A stretch of DNA of 64,000 bases, taken from assembly GCA_964571225.1 (NCBI GenBank), contig CAZNBB010000001.1, positions 27,901 to 91,900 of the forward strand, given 5' to 3'. The first letter of the stretch is position 1, and every line of letters starts with the position of its first letter. The stretch comes from DATFML01 sp964571225 (GTDB lineage Bacteria > Pseudomonadota > Gammaproteobacteria > DATFLG01). A program made the position numbers and the translations under genes. The notes under the pieces were generated by a model. The model did no database searches. It saw only the letters and a list, made by a program, of their open reading frames with translations, and was not told where the DNA came from. Shown here one piece after another: positions 1 through 8,136 of this stretch.

Positions 1-126
1 GTGCTGTTGCGGCGCGCCAGTCGGCGGCTGCTGTTCCCCGGGACTCGGGGGGCCTTTGCAGAGAGTGAAGATGAGTCGATTGACACGAGCGATCCGGTAT
101 CAGCGCCGGATAGTGGCGAGCGATAG
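1..126 (+). CDS. C-terminal end of an upstream gene cut by the window edge (possible)
   Basis: Frame 1 is open from the first base to a TAG at 124-126. The tail is basic (a run of Arg around residues 4-11) and then acidic and Ser-rich. Small phage-holin-like/YqjE membrane proteins can have such a cytoplasmic tail and often sit just before a small membrane protein like the one starting at 71. That identity is only a guess. The 56-base overlap with the next gene is long for a normal operon, so one of the two readings may be wrong. Confidence 0.3.
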   Translation: MLLRRASRRLLFPGTRGAFAESEDESIDTSDPVSAPDSGER

Positions 127-370
127 GCGGGCCCTGAGGTCCCACTTCCACGCCACCCGCGCGCTGGTGCACGAGCGGGCTTCGTCGCCGTGGACGCTGC
201 TGGCGGGTTTCGGCGGCGGCGTGGCGTTCGGGTGGCTATGCACGTCCCGCGGCACCGCGCGTCAGAGAGTGCTTTCGGCAGTTCGTATGGCGCGTCCTCT
301 TGGCGTTTTCAGCGGCCTGTGGATACCGCTGGTGGAACTCGTTCTCAGGCGCGGCGGCAGCGGGGCCTGA
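71..370 (+). CDS. small membrane protein, unknown function
   Basis: About 99 residues. The N-terminus is very basic (MSRLTRAIRYQRR), followed by a hydrophobic Gly-rich stretch near residues 41-58 (LLAGFGGGVAFGWL) and a second hydrophobic segment near 77-92, so it probably spans the inner membrane twice. Start: the ATG at 71 was preferred over one 15 bases upstream because GAGAG precedes it and the sequence then begins with a typical basic leader. Size and layout resemble the small partner encoded after phage-holin-like YqjE proteins, but I see no diagnostic motif. The next gene is convergent, and 371-445 holds nothing recognisable. Confidence 0.5.
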   Translation: MSRLTRAIRYQRRIVASDRRALRSHFHATRALVHERASSPWTLLAGFGGGVAFGWLCTSRGTARQRVLSAVRMARPLGVFSGLWIPLVELVLRRGGSGA

Positions 371-445
371 GTTGGATCAGGCTGGGCCTTTACGACCCCT
401 GTTGCGCACGGTCGGTCGGCACCCGACGCGCGGGCGTGGCTCTCA

Positions 446-1804
446 TCAACAGCCGGGCAGTATCGACAGACGGTGGGGCTGATCAAGCAGGTGCCCTCCG
501 AGAAGATAGGCCGTGGCGGACCAGGCCTGATCGAAGTGGGATTCGTGTCCGATCAACCGGCCGTGGCGCCCATCGTAGTATTCCGGCCAGCCGTCCGCGG
601 GCAGCCGATTGCCCGCAGCTTCCATGGCTCGTTCCGCCAGTTCCCGCCGTCCGCACTTGAGCGCTGCCGCCACCAGCGGCCACAGGAGGACCGGCCAGTT
701 GCCGCCGTTGTGGTAGGACCAGGGCCGGTTCTTGGGGTCGGCCCCGGTGATCGCCAGCCACTCGTCACCCTCCAGAGCCGGATAGCAGATCTTCACCGGC
801 ACGGCACCCACTAATGCGTCCCAGCACGCCTCGTAGAGGTTCATCAGCTGCTGGGCCTGGGCGTCGCTCGCCAATCCGAAGATGACGGCGAGCAGATTGC
901 CCAGGGAGAACATTCGGAAGTCGATGCGTTGAGGGCCCAGATTGCCCACGAAATAACCGGCGTCGTCGGGCAGCCAGTCGCTCAGCCACAGGGGCAGAAT
1001 CTGTGGGTGGACATTGAACACGTTGTCTTTGCTGTCGTCGAAGTCGTTGCCGGTGAAGCGATGAATGCCGTTCAATCGCTCCGTATCCAGCCAGTAGTAG
1101 CGGCGCACATATCCCCGCAGGACCTCGCGGCGTCTGCGGGCCCGTTCGATCAGGGCGCTGTCGGCCTGCCGGTCGTCGATCAGTTCGGTCGCCGCTTCCA
1201 GCATGGCGTAGAACAGCGACTGGATTTCCAGCGGGTGGCCGTGCACACCCATGCGTCGATCGATCATGAACGAGCCGTCGGGAACCAGCAGGGTGGGAAA
1301 GATCTCGAACGCGCTTTGCAGGCACAATCCAAGCATCATCTGCAGGGCCTGCTGCTAGTCGGGTCGACAGGCCAGCTCCCGGTCGCCGGTGCTGCGCACA
1401 TAGGCGTGCAGTATGACGGCCCACCACATCATGGCGTCCACCGGCGCGACCCGCCCGACCGCGCGATCGCCGAAGTCGGCTTTCAGGGTCTGGGCCTGCT
1501 CGGGACCCGGGCTCACCCAGAAACTGGCGGGCATGACGCCGGGCTGTATGTCGTGCTCGGGCAGCTTGTGTTCCTGTTCGCGGGCTTCCACCACCGTGTC
1601 CAGGAAGTTGCGCACGATCTCGGTATCGCCATCCAACAGGTATACCAGTGCCGCCGGCACGAAGTCGCGCACGAAACACTGGCGGTAGTTGTCGCCGCGG
1701 CCGGGGCGTTCGCGGGCGGCCAGTGTACCCACGCGCTTGCCCCGGTAGCGCACTTCGCAGGCGCGGAGCAGGCTGTAGGCACTGTCGGTAGCTGAGTCAT
1801 CCAT
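446..1804 (-). pseudogene. GH100 alkaline/neutral invertase interrupted by an in-frame amber codon
   Basis: The 453-codon frame starts at ATG 1804, preceded by GGGAGAG, and ends at 446. It is the normal length for bacterial family GH100 invertases, which hydrolyse sucrose to glucose and fructose in the cytoplasm. Family blocks are intact on both sides: NYRQCFVRDFVPAAL and VAPVDAMMWW upstream, FPTLLVPDGSFMIDRRMG, HNGGNWP and WPEYYDG downstream. A single TAG at 1357-1355 (context GAC TAG CAG) splits the gene into a 149-codon front part and a back part with an internal ATG at 1339. The frame does not shift. In this family the catalytic Asp lies in the VDxxxWW block and the catalytic Glu in the WPEYYDG block, so the stop separates the two catalytic residues and neither fragment should be active. 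Readthrough, an amber suppressor or a base-call error are the alternatives. Confidence 0.85.
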
Positions 1805-1971
1805 GGTAGTGCTCTCCCGGTTTGTGGTGTGCGATGCCGTGTGTTCGCGCCGACGACGGACCATGGGGCGCCCGACGCAGACAAGGGACCGCGCGGGCCG
1901 CGCGCTGGAATTTTCAGCACCGGGGTGTAACCCTGTGGGGTATCCATGTCCGCCGGCCGAACGGTGTCTCC

Positions 1972-2475
1972 ATGCGCCACCCGATCCCGCCGCTGCTGTT
2001 GGTGCCGATTCTCGCTGCCGGCGCCACCAACGGCCTGCAGGCCGCACCACTGCCGCTGGCGCAGCCGGCACCCGCTACGGCACCGGATGTGGCGAGCCGT
2101 ATCGTGCGGCAACAGCGCGGCACGCCGTGGCCCGACATCGATGCTGTAAAGATCCCGCTGTATCCCGATTTCCGGGCCTTTCTCATGGGAAGACGGCGTG
2201 GTTCCCACGGGCGTTCGCGGCTTACGCTGCTGTTTGCCAGCCAGACGTCGGCCGATCGGGTGCTCGACTGGTATGCGCATCGGCTGCCTGCCTGGAAGTT
2301 GGACCGCCGGCACGGCCTTTTGGTGCCGCCCGGTTGCACTGCGGCGGGGGCCCTGCACGATCGCTGTTCGTATGTGGAAGTGCAGGACGTCGCCGGTGGT
2401 CGATGCGGGATCGCGTTTCGCTGCAGGGCGCAGGCGGCGGTCAGCTACGCGCCCGGGGGCCCCCGGCGGCGCTGA
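1972..2475 (+). CDS. small secreted protein of unknown function
   Basis: About 167 residues. The start at 1972 gives a signal-peptide-like N-terminus (MRHPIPPLLLVPILAAG, cleavage likely near LQAAPLP); the frame is open further upstream but that part is Arg-rich and looks non-coding. A Pro/Ala-rich linker follows, then a compact domain with VLDWYAHRLPAWKL and three Cys in the C-terminal half, so probably periplasmic. I do not recognise the family. The stop codon TGA (2473-2475) abuts the first copy of a dispersed repeat, so the native 3' flank may have been replaced. Confidence 0.45.
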   Translation: MRHPIPPLLLVPILAAGATNGLQAAPLPLAQPAPATAPDVASRIVRQQRGTPWPDIDAVKIPLYPDFRAFLMGRRRGSHGRSRLTLLFASQTSADRVLDWYAHRLPAWKLDRRHGLLVPPGCTAAGALHDRCSYVEVQDVAGGRCGIAFRCRAQAAVSYAPGGPRRR

Positions 2476-2628
2476 GGAGCCTCTGCACAGGTCGATCAAG
2501 TGGATGGTCGCCGGCAATAAAGGGGCGAGGAAGCGCACTTTACGACGGATCTCTCGCTTCGCGCCCGCATTCCGAGCGCCTTCTCTATGCCGTGAGCGCC
2601 GCTTCAGCGGCCTGTGCAGCGGTTCCCT
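2475..2628 (+). repeat. MITE-like dispersed repeat, copy 1
   Basis: A ~154 bp non-coding element, repeated in inverted orientation at 28927-29082 with long identical blocks (GCCTCTGCACAGGTCGATCA, GCATTCCGAGCGCC, CCGTGAGCGCCGCTTCAGCG). Its ends form an imperfect terminal inverted repeat (GGAGCCTCTGCACAGG against CCTGTGCAGCGGTTCCCT). A small internal hairpin, GCCGC TTCA GCGGC, lies at 2598-2611. It begins directly at a stop codon. GGCGC at 2468-2472 and 2629-2633 could be a target duplication, but this is weak in such GC-rich DNA. No transposase reading frame is inside. Confidence 0.8.
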
Positions 2629-2651
2629 GGCGCCGGGCCGCGAAGCTGTTT

Positions 2652-2975
2652 CTACAACATGGGGCTGTGGGGGTTTTGCGGGTCGACGCGATCGTGCATC
2701 TGGATTGCGGATTTGTGGCCCCATTTCTCCAGGTTGTCCACCCGGATGCCCACCCACCAGAGTCTTCCCACACTGTCGCTGGTATTGCCGCCCACCAGAG
2801 TCACGCCGGACTCGATCATGATGTTGCGCGCAAACTGCAACGCGCTTTCCCGGCGGCGAAAGACATGCCAGTTGACGATATGCTCCCGGGCCGGGTTTTC
2901 GTTGGGCAGCGGCGCCTCGCTGTCCAATGCCTTGTCCAGTGCCTCGATTGTCTCCTTGCTCGGAAATTGTGACAT
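2652..2975 (-). CDS. conserved small hypothetical protein
   Basis: 107 residues from ATG 2975, with a good ribosome binding site (AGGAGA about 8 bases upstream). It has no signal peptide or membrane segment. The N-terminus is Glu/Lys/Asp-rich and helical; the middle carries HIVNWHVFRRRESALQFA and LWWVGIRVDNLEKWG. The pattern of an aromatic strand, then a helix with paired Ala, recalls the alpha/beta fold of RraB-like (ribonuclease E inhibitor) proteins, but the match is too weak to name it. It is divergent from nhaA with about 190 bases between. Confidence 0.6.
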   Translation of the reverse strand: MSQFPSKETIEALDKALDSEAPLPNENPAREHIVNWHVFRRRESALQFARNIMIESGVTLVGGNTSDSVGRLWWVGIRVDNLEKWGHKSAIQMHDRVDPQNPHSPML

Positions 2976-3124
2976 CTGCAGTTCTCCTGCCGGTTGGACG
3001 ATGCTCCTCCCCACAGTCTAGTTGAGCCGACACGGCTCACCAGCACCGCGCCGGTGTGCCACCTGGACGCAGCTGGCGCGGCGGACGGTGACGGGCCGGC
3101 GGGGACCACCGGGCTTCGATTCGC

Positions 3125-3130
3125 TATACT
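3125..3130 (+). promoter_or_regulatory. possible -10 element for nhaA
   Basis: TATACT lies 34 bases before the nhaA ATG and is one of the few AT-rich spots in this GC-rich gap. No good -35 is visible at 16-18 bases spacing, so activation by a regulator or a chance match are both possible. Confidence 0.3.
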
Positions 3131-3163
3131 GGGTCCGCCCCGACACCTGACCCATGGTTGGCC

Positions 3164-4561
3164 ATGCAATCTTCCCACGACGATGATCAAGACCAGTTGA
3201 TGTCCGGCACCTCCGCCGGTTACGAGGCACCCTGGGAACGCGCCTTCAACCGGGTGCTGAGCCCATTTGAGGAATTCATCCGCAACCAGGCCGCCGGCGG
3301 CGTCGTGCTGTTGTTCTCCGCCTTATGCGCCCTCGCACTTGCCAATTCCCCCGTGTTTCATGCCTACGAAGTGGTACTGCACACCCAGGTAGCGCTGCGT
3401 ATCGGTCCGTGGGAGTTGAGCAAGTCCCTGCATCACTGGATCAACGACGGGTTGATGACCCTGTTCTTTTTTCTGGTGGGGCTGGAGATCAAGGGCGAAG
3501 TACTGGTGGGGTCCCTGGCTACCGTACGCCAGGCGGCGCTGCCGGCCATTGCGGCGGTGGGTGGTGTGCTGGCCCCGGCGCTTATCTATGCGGTCATGAA
3601 TCCCGCGGGTATCGCCGCCCGGGGCTGGGGCATTCCGATGGCCACCGACATCGCTTTTGCCGTCGGTGCGCTGGTGCTGTTGGGCGGGCGCGTGCCTAAG
3701 GGCCTGATGACCTTTCTGGTGGCCTTGGCCATCGTGGACGATCTCATCGCCGTGCTGGTGATCGCGCTGTTCTACACCGAAAAGATATCGGTGCTCTATC
3801 TGGTGATCGCCGCACTGCTGTATCTGGTGCTGATGGTCTTCAATCGCGGGGGAATCCGTGCGCCGTTGCCCTATTTCATCGTCGGTACGCTGCTGTGGCT
3901 GGCCATGCTCAAATCGGGGGTGCATGCCACCATTGCCGGTGTACTGCTCGCGACCGCCATACCGGCGCGGCCGAGCTACGATCCGGACCGTTTCAGCGGT
4001 CATGTGCGCGAGCTCATGGACCGGTTCGACCAATGGGGGGAGGGCAGGAAGAGTATCCTGGCCAGTGCCGGCAAGCATTCCATCCTGCAGACCCTGGAGA
4101 ACGGGGTGCATCTGGTGGAAACGCCGCTGCAGCGCCTGGAACATACGTTGCAGCGGCCGGTGGCGTTGCTCATCATGCCCATCTTCGCGCTGGCCAACGC
4201 CGGTGTCGCCCTGGAAGGGGGCCATCTGGGAGAGCTGTTCCGCGATCCGGTGGTGCTCGGGGTCACGGTCGCCCTGGTGGCGGGCAAGTTCATCGGTATA
4301 GCGGGATTCTCGTGGCTGGCGCTGCGCCTGGGTATCGGTCAATTGCCGAAAGGCACCACCTTCCAGCACCTGATCGGCGTCGGCTTGCTGGGCGGCATCG
4401 GCTTCACGATGTCCATCTTCATCAGCGAACTGGCCTTCGGGGGTTCGCCCCACGATCTGATGGCTGCCAAGACCGGCATCCTGGCCGCCTCGGTGATCGC
4501 CGGTACGTTGGGATTCTTCTGGCTACGCTACGTCGGGCGCAACGCCTCGCATCGACACTGA
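3164..4561 (+). CDS. nhaA: Na+/H+ antiporter NhaA
   Basis: About 465 residues, slightly longer than E. coli NhaA because of a hydrophilic N-terminal extension. It exchanges cytoplasmic Na+ for protons across the inner membrane. The family signature is clear: LFFFLVGLEIKGE near residue 100, the transport-site pair Asp-Asp in LAIVDDLIAVL near 190, MATDIAFAVGAL before it, and GGIGFTMSIFI near the C-terminus. About a dozen hydrophobic segments are visible. An in-frame TTG at 3158 is an alternative start, as is ATG 3200. The neighbours are not functionally linked, so it is probably a single-gene unit. In this window it matches a sodium- or pH-exposed lifestyle. Confidence 0.95.
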   Translation: MQSSHDDDQDQLMSGTSAGYEAPWERAFNRVLSPFEEFIRNQAAGGVVLLFSALCALALANSPVFHAYEVVLHTQVALRIGPWELSKSLHHWINDGLMTLFFFLVGLEIKGEVLVGSLATVRQAALPAIAAVGGVLAPALIYAVMNPAGIAARGWGIPMATDIAFAVGALVLLGGRVPKGLMTFLVALAIVDDLIAVLVIALFYTEKISVLYLVIAALLYLVLMVFNRGGIRAPLPYFIVGTLLWLAMLKSGVHATIAGVLLATAIPARPSYDPDRFSGHVRELMDRFDQWGEGRKSILASAGKHSILQTLENGVHLVETPLQRLEHTLQRPVALLIMPIFALANAGVALEGGHLGELFRDPVVLGVTVALVAGKFIGIAGFSWLALRLGIGQLPKGTTFQHLIGVGLLGGIGFTMSIFISELAFGGSPHDLMAAKTGILAASVIAGTLGFFWLRYVGRNASHRH

Positions 4562-4615
4562 TCCCGCCGCGTGGGTGGGGTCAGCGCGGTGCCCCGCCGC
4601 TCCCGATCCCGCCCG

Positions 4616-5080
4616 TCAGCTGTCCATCGGATAGTCTTCGGTGGGCCGGATGTACTTCGCATAGAAGTACTCGCGCATCGTGGCGCCTTCGTCCAGCCCC
4701 GATTCCACGCCCTCCAGCGTCTCGTCCAGTCGTGCCCGGCCGCTGTTGCCGGGAGTGCCCCCCATGGCCAGCAACTCGATGTCCTGGGGTTCCATAGTCT
4801 TGGCGACGCCGTCGTGGTCGCTCAGTACCTGTTCGAGGCGCTGAGCATCGACCTTGAAATAGTCGGTGAGCTCGGGTCCGAACTCCAGGAACACGCGGAT
4901 CAGGTCCTCCGTGCTGGCAGTATCGCTGTGCAGGGGGGCAAGCCCGTCCAGCGCGCGTTTGATCGCGAACCGGAACACGTCGGATTCCGCGACCCCGAGG
5001 CGATCGGCCACGGTCTTCACTTTCCTGCGGTCAGCAACGCTGAGCCGCATCGAGACGATCTTTTTCTTGTCGTCGTTCAT
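4616..5080 (-). CDS. ribbon-helix-helix-type small protein, possible regulator
   Basis: 154 residues from ATG 5080. The first ~45 residues (VSMRLSVADRRKVKTVA then LGVAESDVFRFAIKRAL) fit a ribbon-helix-helix DNA-binding fold: a short basic beta strand followed by two helices. The remaining ~100 residues are acidic, helical and of unknown role. There is no membrane segment. It is convergent with nhaA and has its own promoter-like region upstream. A free-standing DNA-binding protein or an antitoxin-like protein would both fit; no toxin gene is next to it, so a toxin-antitoxin reading is not supported. Confidence 0.55.
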   Translation of the reverse strand: MNDDKKKIVSMRLSVADRRKVKTVADRLGVAESDVFRFAIKRALDGLAPLHSDTASTEDLIRVFLEFGPELTDYFKVDAQRLEQVLSDHDGVAKTMEPQDIELLAMGGTPGNSGRARLDETLEGVESGLDEGATMREYFYAKYIRPTEDYPMDS

Positions 5081-5134
5081 GGGCGTTGTCCCCTAGCCGT
5101 CGAACTGTTGTTGTTGAGCCGAAGAGCGGGCGAG

Positions 5135-5162
5135 GGCATAGGGTAGCGAGCCTGTATGACAA
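5135..5162 (-). promoter_or_regulatory. sigma-70-like promoter for the ribbon-helix-helix gene
   Basis: Read on the minus strand: TTGTCA (5162-5157), a 16-base spacer, then TATGCC (5140-5135). The -35 matches five of six consensus bases. The start codon lies about 55 bases further on at 5080. Confidence 0.4.
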
Positions 5163-5319
5163 AACGATAACAAGGGCTACCAAGCGCGACTGTCGTTGAC
5201 TCGGTGTGAATGCCGGCGGTGGGGCAACTGCCCATCGGTTGGAAGCGGTGAGGGAACAGGGCCCTGGCTCCCCGTAATACGGAGTGGAGCACAAGACACG
5301 GAACTATAGAAAGAGTTAA

Positions 5320-7707
5320 TCAATCCTTCACGGTGACGTCCCATTGCACTTCGATGTTCCGCTGGAAGACCTCGGTACCCCCTTTGCGGTGACTCTTGGC
5401 CCGGTACAACGCCGTGTCAGCGCCCTGCAACAGCTCCTCCGCGTGCTGCGCCGTACCGGGGTTGAGAGCAACGCCGATACTGGCAGGGATTGAACGCAAC
5501 TGGTTCTCCAGAGCCATTGGGCGTTCCAGGGCAGCGTGGATCCGATCACACACCTGAAGCGCGTCATCCATTCCGGCGATACCTTCCAGCAGCACGCTGA
5601 ATTCGTCACCGCCGAAGCGGGCGAGCGTGTCTTCCGGGCGCAGGCAGCTCTGAATGCGTCGCGCCGCCTCCACCAGGTATCGGTCGCCGGCAAAATGCCC
5701 CAGGTCGTCATTGATGCGTTTGAATCCGTCCAGATCGATCATGAGCACTGCGTAGCCGGTCTTGTGGCGCTGCTCGCGGGCCATGACATGCTCGATGCGG
5801 TCCATGAACAGCCGGCGGTTGGCCGCCCCCGTCAGGTTGTCGTGGCTGGCGTCGTATTCAAGCCGTGCCTGCAGTTCCCTGCGTTCCGTGACGTCATGGG
5901 CTACGGTGAGTGCGCCGATGATCTGGCCGTCATGGCGTATGGGCGTTACCGTGATGGACACGAACAGGCGTCGCCCGTCTTTCCCCATCCGCTCGGTGTC
6001 GTGACGGCGGACCTCCTCGCCTCCGAGCAGGCGCTGGAGGATCGCGATGCCTTCACCCCGGCGCTCGGGAGGGATGATGATCTCCACCGACTCGCCGATG
6101 ACCTCTTCGGCACGATAGCCATAGAGCCTTTCGGCGCCTGTATTCCAACTCGTTATCCTGCCCTGGAGATCTTTGCCGAGAATCGCCTCCTGGGAGGAAT
6201 CCAGCACGGCGGCCAGTCGGGAACGATCCAGCTCGGCCTGCTTGCGGTCGGTGATATCGACGTTCACCGCCACGGCGCCCAAGGCCTGGTTGTCGTCGTC
6301 GAAGAACGGCAATGCGTAATTCAGGATGGTTTTGCGCACCCCGGCGAACGTCTCGATGTCGATCTCCTCGTCCCGACAGGTTTCGCCGTGGCGCAGCGCG
6401 CGGGCCATGGCCCATTCGTCTTCGCCGATCGGTTCGCCCGTCGCACTCCATCGAGCCCGAAACACGCCGTAGCGCTCCGGTCCCAACGGGGCGTCGTCCC
6501 TGTCCCAGTCCCAGATCTTTCGACCGGCGGCGTTGCTCTCCACGATCACACCCTGCCGGTCGGCGATGTATACGCCCACCGGCAGAGCGTCCAGTACCGC
6601 CCGCAGTCGGCGACGTTCCTGCTCGGCGTTGTCCATCTCCCGGTTCAGGGCGTCCGCCACGCTGCGCAATTCGGTAATATCCCGGAACGAGATCACCACT
6701 TGCCGCGGCCCGTCGGCGCCCTGGCCGAACAGCGGTTGGGTGTTTACCAGTATCCAGGCTTCGCTTCCGTCGGGCCGGTCCACGCCCATGACGACATTGT
6801 GGCTTGGCTCGCCGGTACGCAGGGTGAGGGCTGCGGGATGTTCCTCCGGCGGCCAGCGGGACCCGTCCTGGCGTTTTACGGTCCACGCGCGACCCTGGCT
6901 TGAGCGACGCCGCAGTTCCTCGGCAGAGTATCCGAGCAGTTGCTGGGCGCTGCGGTTGCTGTGCAGGATGGTGCCGTCGACGTCCTGGATGACTATCCCT
7001 TCGGCAAGCTCGTTGGTGACGCTGCGCCACCAGGCCGCTTCCTCGCGTATCTGCATCCGTTCGCGGAACCTGGCTATGAGCCCGGCCAGTTCCTCGGCCA
7101 GCAGCTCGAAGAAATCCCTGGCCATCCTGTAGGAATCGGCCTGCTCCTCCCGGTTGCGGTCCGAGTCCAGATGCAACTCCAGCGTGTCGTGGCGGCCATC
7201 GGCGACGGTCACCGGATGGGCCCAGAGGGTGTCCGACTGCTGGAATTCAAAACACCGGAAGGTCCGATCACCGAGTGTCAACTGCGCACCTGTCGCGCCG
7301 AACGCGCGGAAGCCGGTGGGAAGCATTTCCACCACCGTCTGCAACGCTTCCTCAAGATTCGACGAATCCCTTTCGAATGCTTCGAGAATCGCGAGCAGAC
7401 AACATACATGCTGGAGACAGGACGCCAGGGGAGTGAACGGAGCAGGCTCGGCCGGTGTGTACCCGCCCTCGACGGCACGCTGCAGAACTCGCCCCAGGGT
7501 GTCGGGATTCACGATCGTGTGCCGGAGAGGGGCGCCCGCGCCCGATGGGTGTACGGCGCCCGGGTTGGCGTTACGCGTTGTTGACGGCGTTGACGAGTGG
7601 CCGTTGGGGCCCGGGAGAAGCGGGGACGGTTTCGGTCCATGAAGAAATTTCACCTCCTGATATCCCGACTGCCGACTACGGCAGTAACGATCCTGAACGC
7701 TGAACAT
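5320..7707 (-). CDS. PAS-domain diguanylate cyclase (GGDEF)
   Basis: About 795 residues from ATG 7707; in-frame GTGs at 7653 and 7512 are plausible alternatives. Order: a ~200-residue N-terminal sensory region, three PAS-type domains each ending in a PAC-like block (VVISFRDITELR, VAVNVDITDRKQAE, LTVAHDVTERREL), then a C-terminal GGDEF domain beginning DNLTGAANRRLF. The catalytic loop RFGGDEFSVLL is intact, and RPED five residues before GGDEF is a product-inhibition I-site. It should make cyclic di-GMP from two GTP in the cytoplasm. There is no EAL domain and no clear membrane segment, so it probably senses a soluble signal or redox state. A PilZ-domain candidate receptor lies at 31418. Confidence 0.9.
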   Translation of the reverse strand: MFSVQDRYCRSRQSGYQEVKFLHGPKPSPLLPGPNGHSSTPSTTRNANPGAVHPSGAGAPLRHTIVNPDTLGRVLQRAVEGGYTPAEPAPFTPLASCLQHVCCLLAILEAFERDSSNLEEALQTVVEMLPTGFRAFGATGAQLTLGDRTFRCFEFQQSDTLWAHPVTVADGRHDTLELHLDSDRNREEQADSYRMARDFFELLAEELAGLIARFRERMQIREEAAWWRSVTNELAEGIVIQDVDGTILHSNRSAQQLLGYSAEELRRRSSQGRAWTVKRQDGSRWPPEEHPAALTLRTGEPSHNVVMGVDRPDGSEAWILVNTQPLFGQGADGPRQVVISFRDITELRSVADALNREMDNAEQERRRLRAVLDALPVGVYIADRQGVIVESNAAGRKIWDWDRDDAPLGPERYGVFRARWSATGEPIGEDEWAMARALRHGETCRDEEIDIETFAGVRKTILNYALPFFDDDNQALGAVAVNVDITDRKQAELDRSRLAAVLDSSQEAILGKDLQGRITSWNTGAERLYGYRAEEVIGESVEIIIPPERRGEGIAILQRLLGGEEVRRHDTERMGKDGRRLFVSITVTPIRHDGQIIGALTVAHDVTERRELQARLEYDASHDNLTGAANRRLFMDRIEHVMAREQRHKTGYAVLMIDLDGFKRINDDLGHFAGDRYLVEAARRIQSCLRPEDTLARFGGDEFSVLLEGIAGMDDALQVCDRIHAALERPMALENQLRSIPASIGVALNPGTAQHAEELLQGADTALYRAKSHRKGGTEVFQRNIEVQWDVTVKD

Positions 7708-7929
7708 ATCGTTAAAGAATAGCGTAGCGCCGGAGGTCGGCAATAACAGTCGAGAAAGTCTCATTGGTGCAGACGCGTTGTGCCAACGTGGTTGTCGCCG
7801 TGAAACGACAACACAATTTCCCGCGCTTGAGGCGGATGCACGAACGACGTCCGTGCGCCGTCGTTCATCGGCAACAAACGGCCAGCGCCTTTGGTCCTGA
7901 AAGCACTGGTGTGGCGGGAACCGAGTGCC

Positions 7930-7945
7930 TGGCATGAGGATTGCT
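7930..7945 (+). promoter_or_regulatory. sigma-54-type promoter
   Basis: TGGCATGAGGATTGCT matches the -24/-12 consensus (TGGCAYR N4 TTGCW), with exactly ten bases between the invariant GG and GC. It points at the secreted peptidoglycan-binding gene at 8137, leaving a leader of about 180 bases. It lies in the 429-base gap 7708-8136, in which nothing else is recognisable. An enhancer site for a sigma-54 activator was not identified. Confidence 0.6.
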
Positions 7946-8136
7946 CCGCGGAGCGAACCGCCGGCTACAACCAACCCGGCGGGGGCACGCGCGTGCGGCG
8001 AGTGGCGGTGCGACCTCAGAAATGTCGGCCGGCGGAACGACTTGTCGTGCGCAGTGGACTCCGAGGTCGATCCTGGACGCCAACGGAGACGGGCCGTTGG
8101 TCATTAGAATGCTACAAGGAACATTGGAGGTTCTTC

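Noticed and set aside
1355..1357. TAG read as pyrrolysine or another non-standard amino acid
   Set aside because: GH100 enzymes have no such residue. No recoding signals or pyl genes are visible; a nonsense mutation or sequencing error is simpler.
1513..3033. 506-codon minus-strand frame over the invertase start, the secreted-protein gene and repeat copy 1
   Set aside because: It overlaps several better-supported genes in other frames and crosses the dispersed repeat.
4616..5080. toxin-antitoxin system with the ribbon-helix-helix protein as antitoxin
   Set aside because: No adjacent small toxin gene is present; the neighbours are nhaA and an unrelated cyclase.
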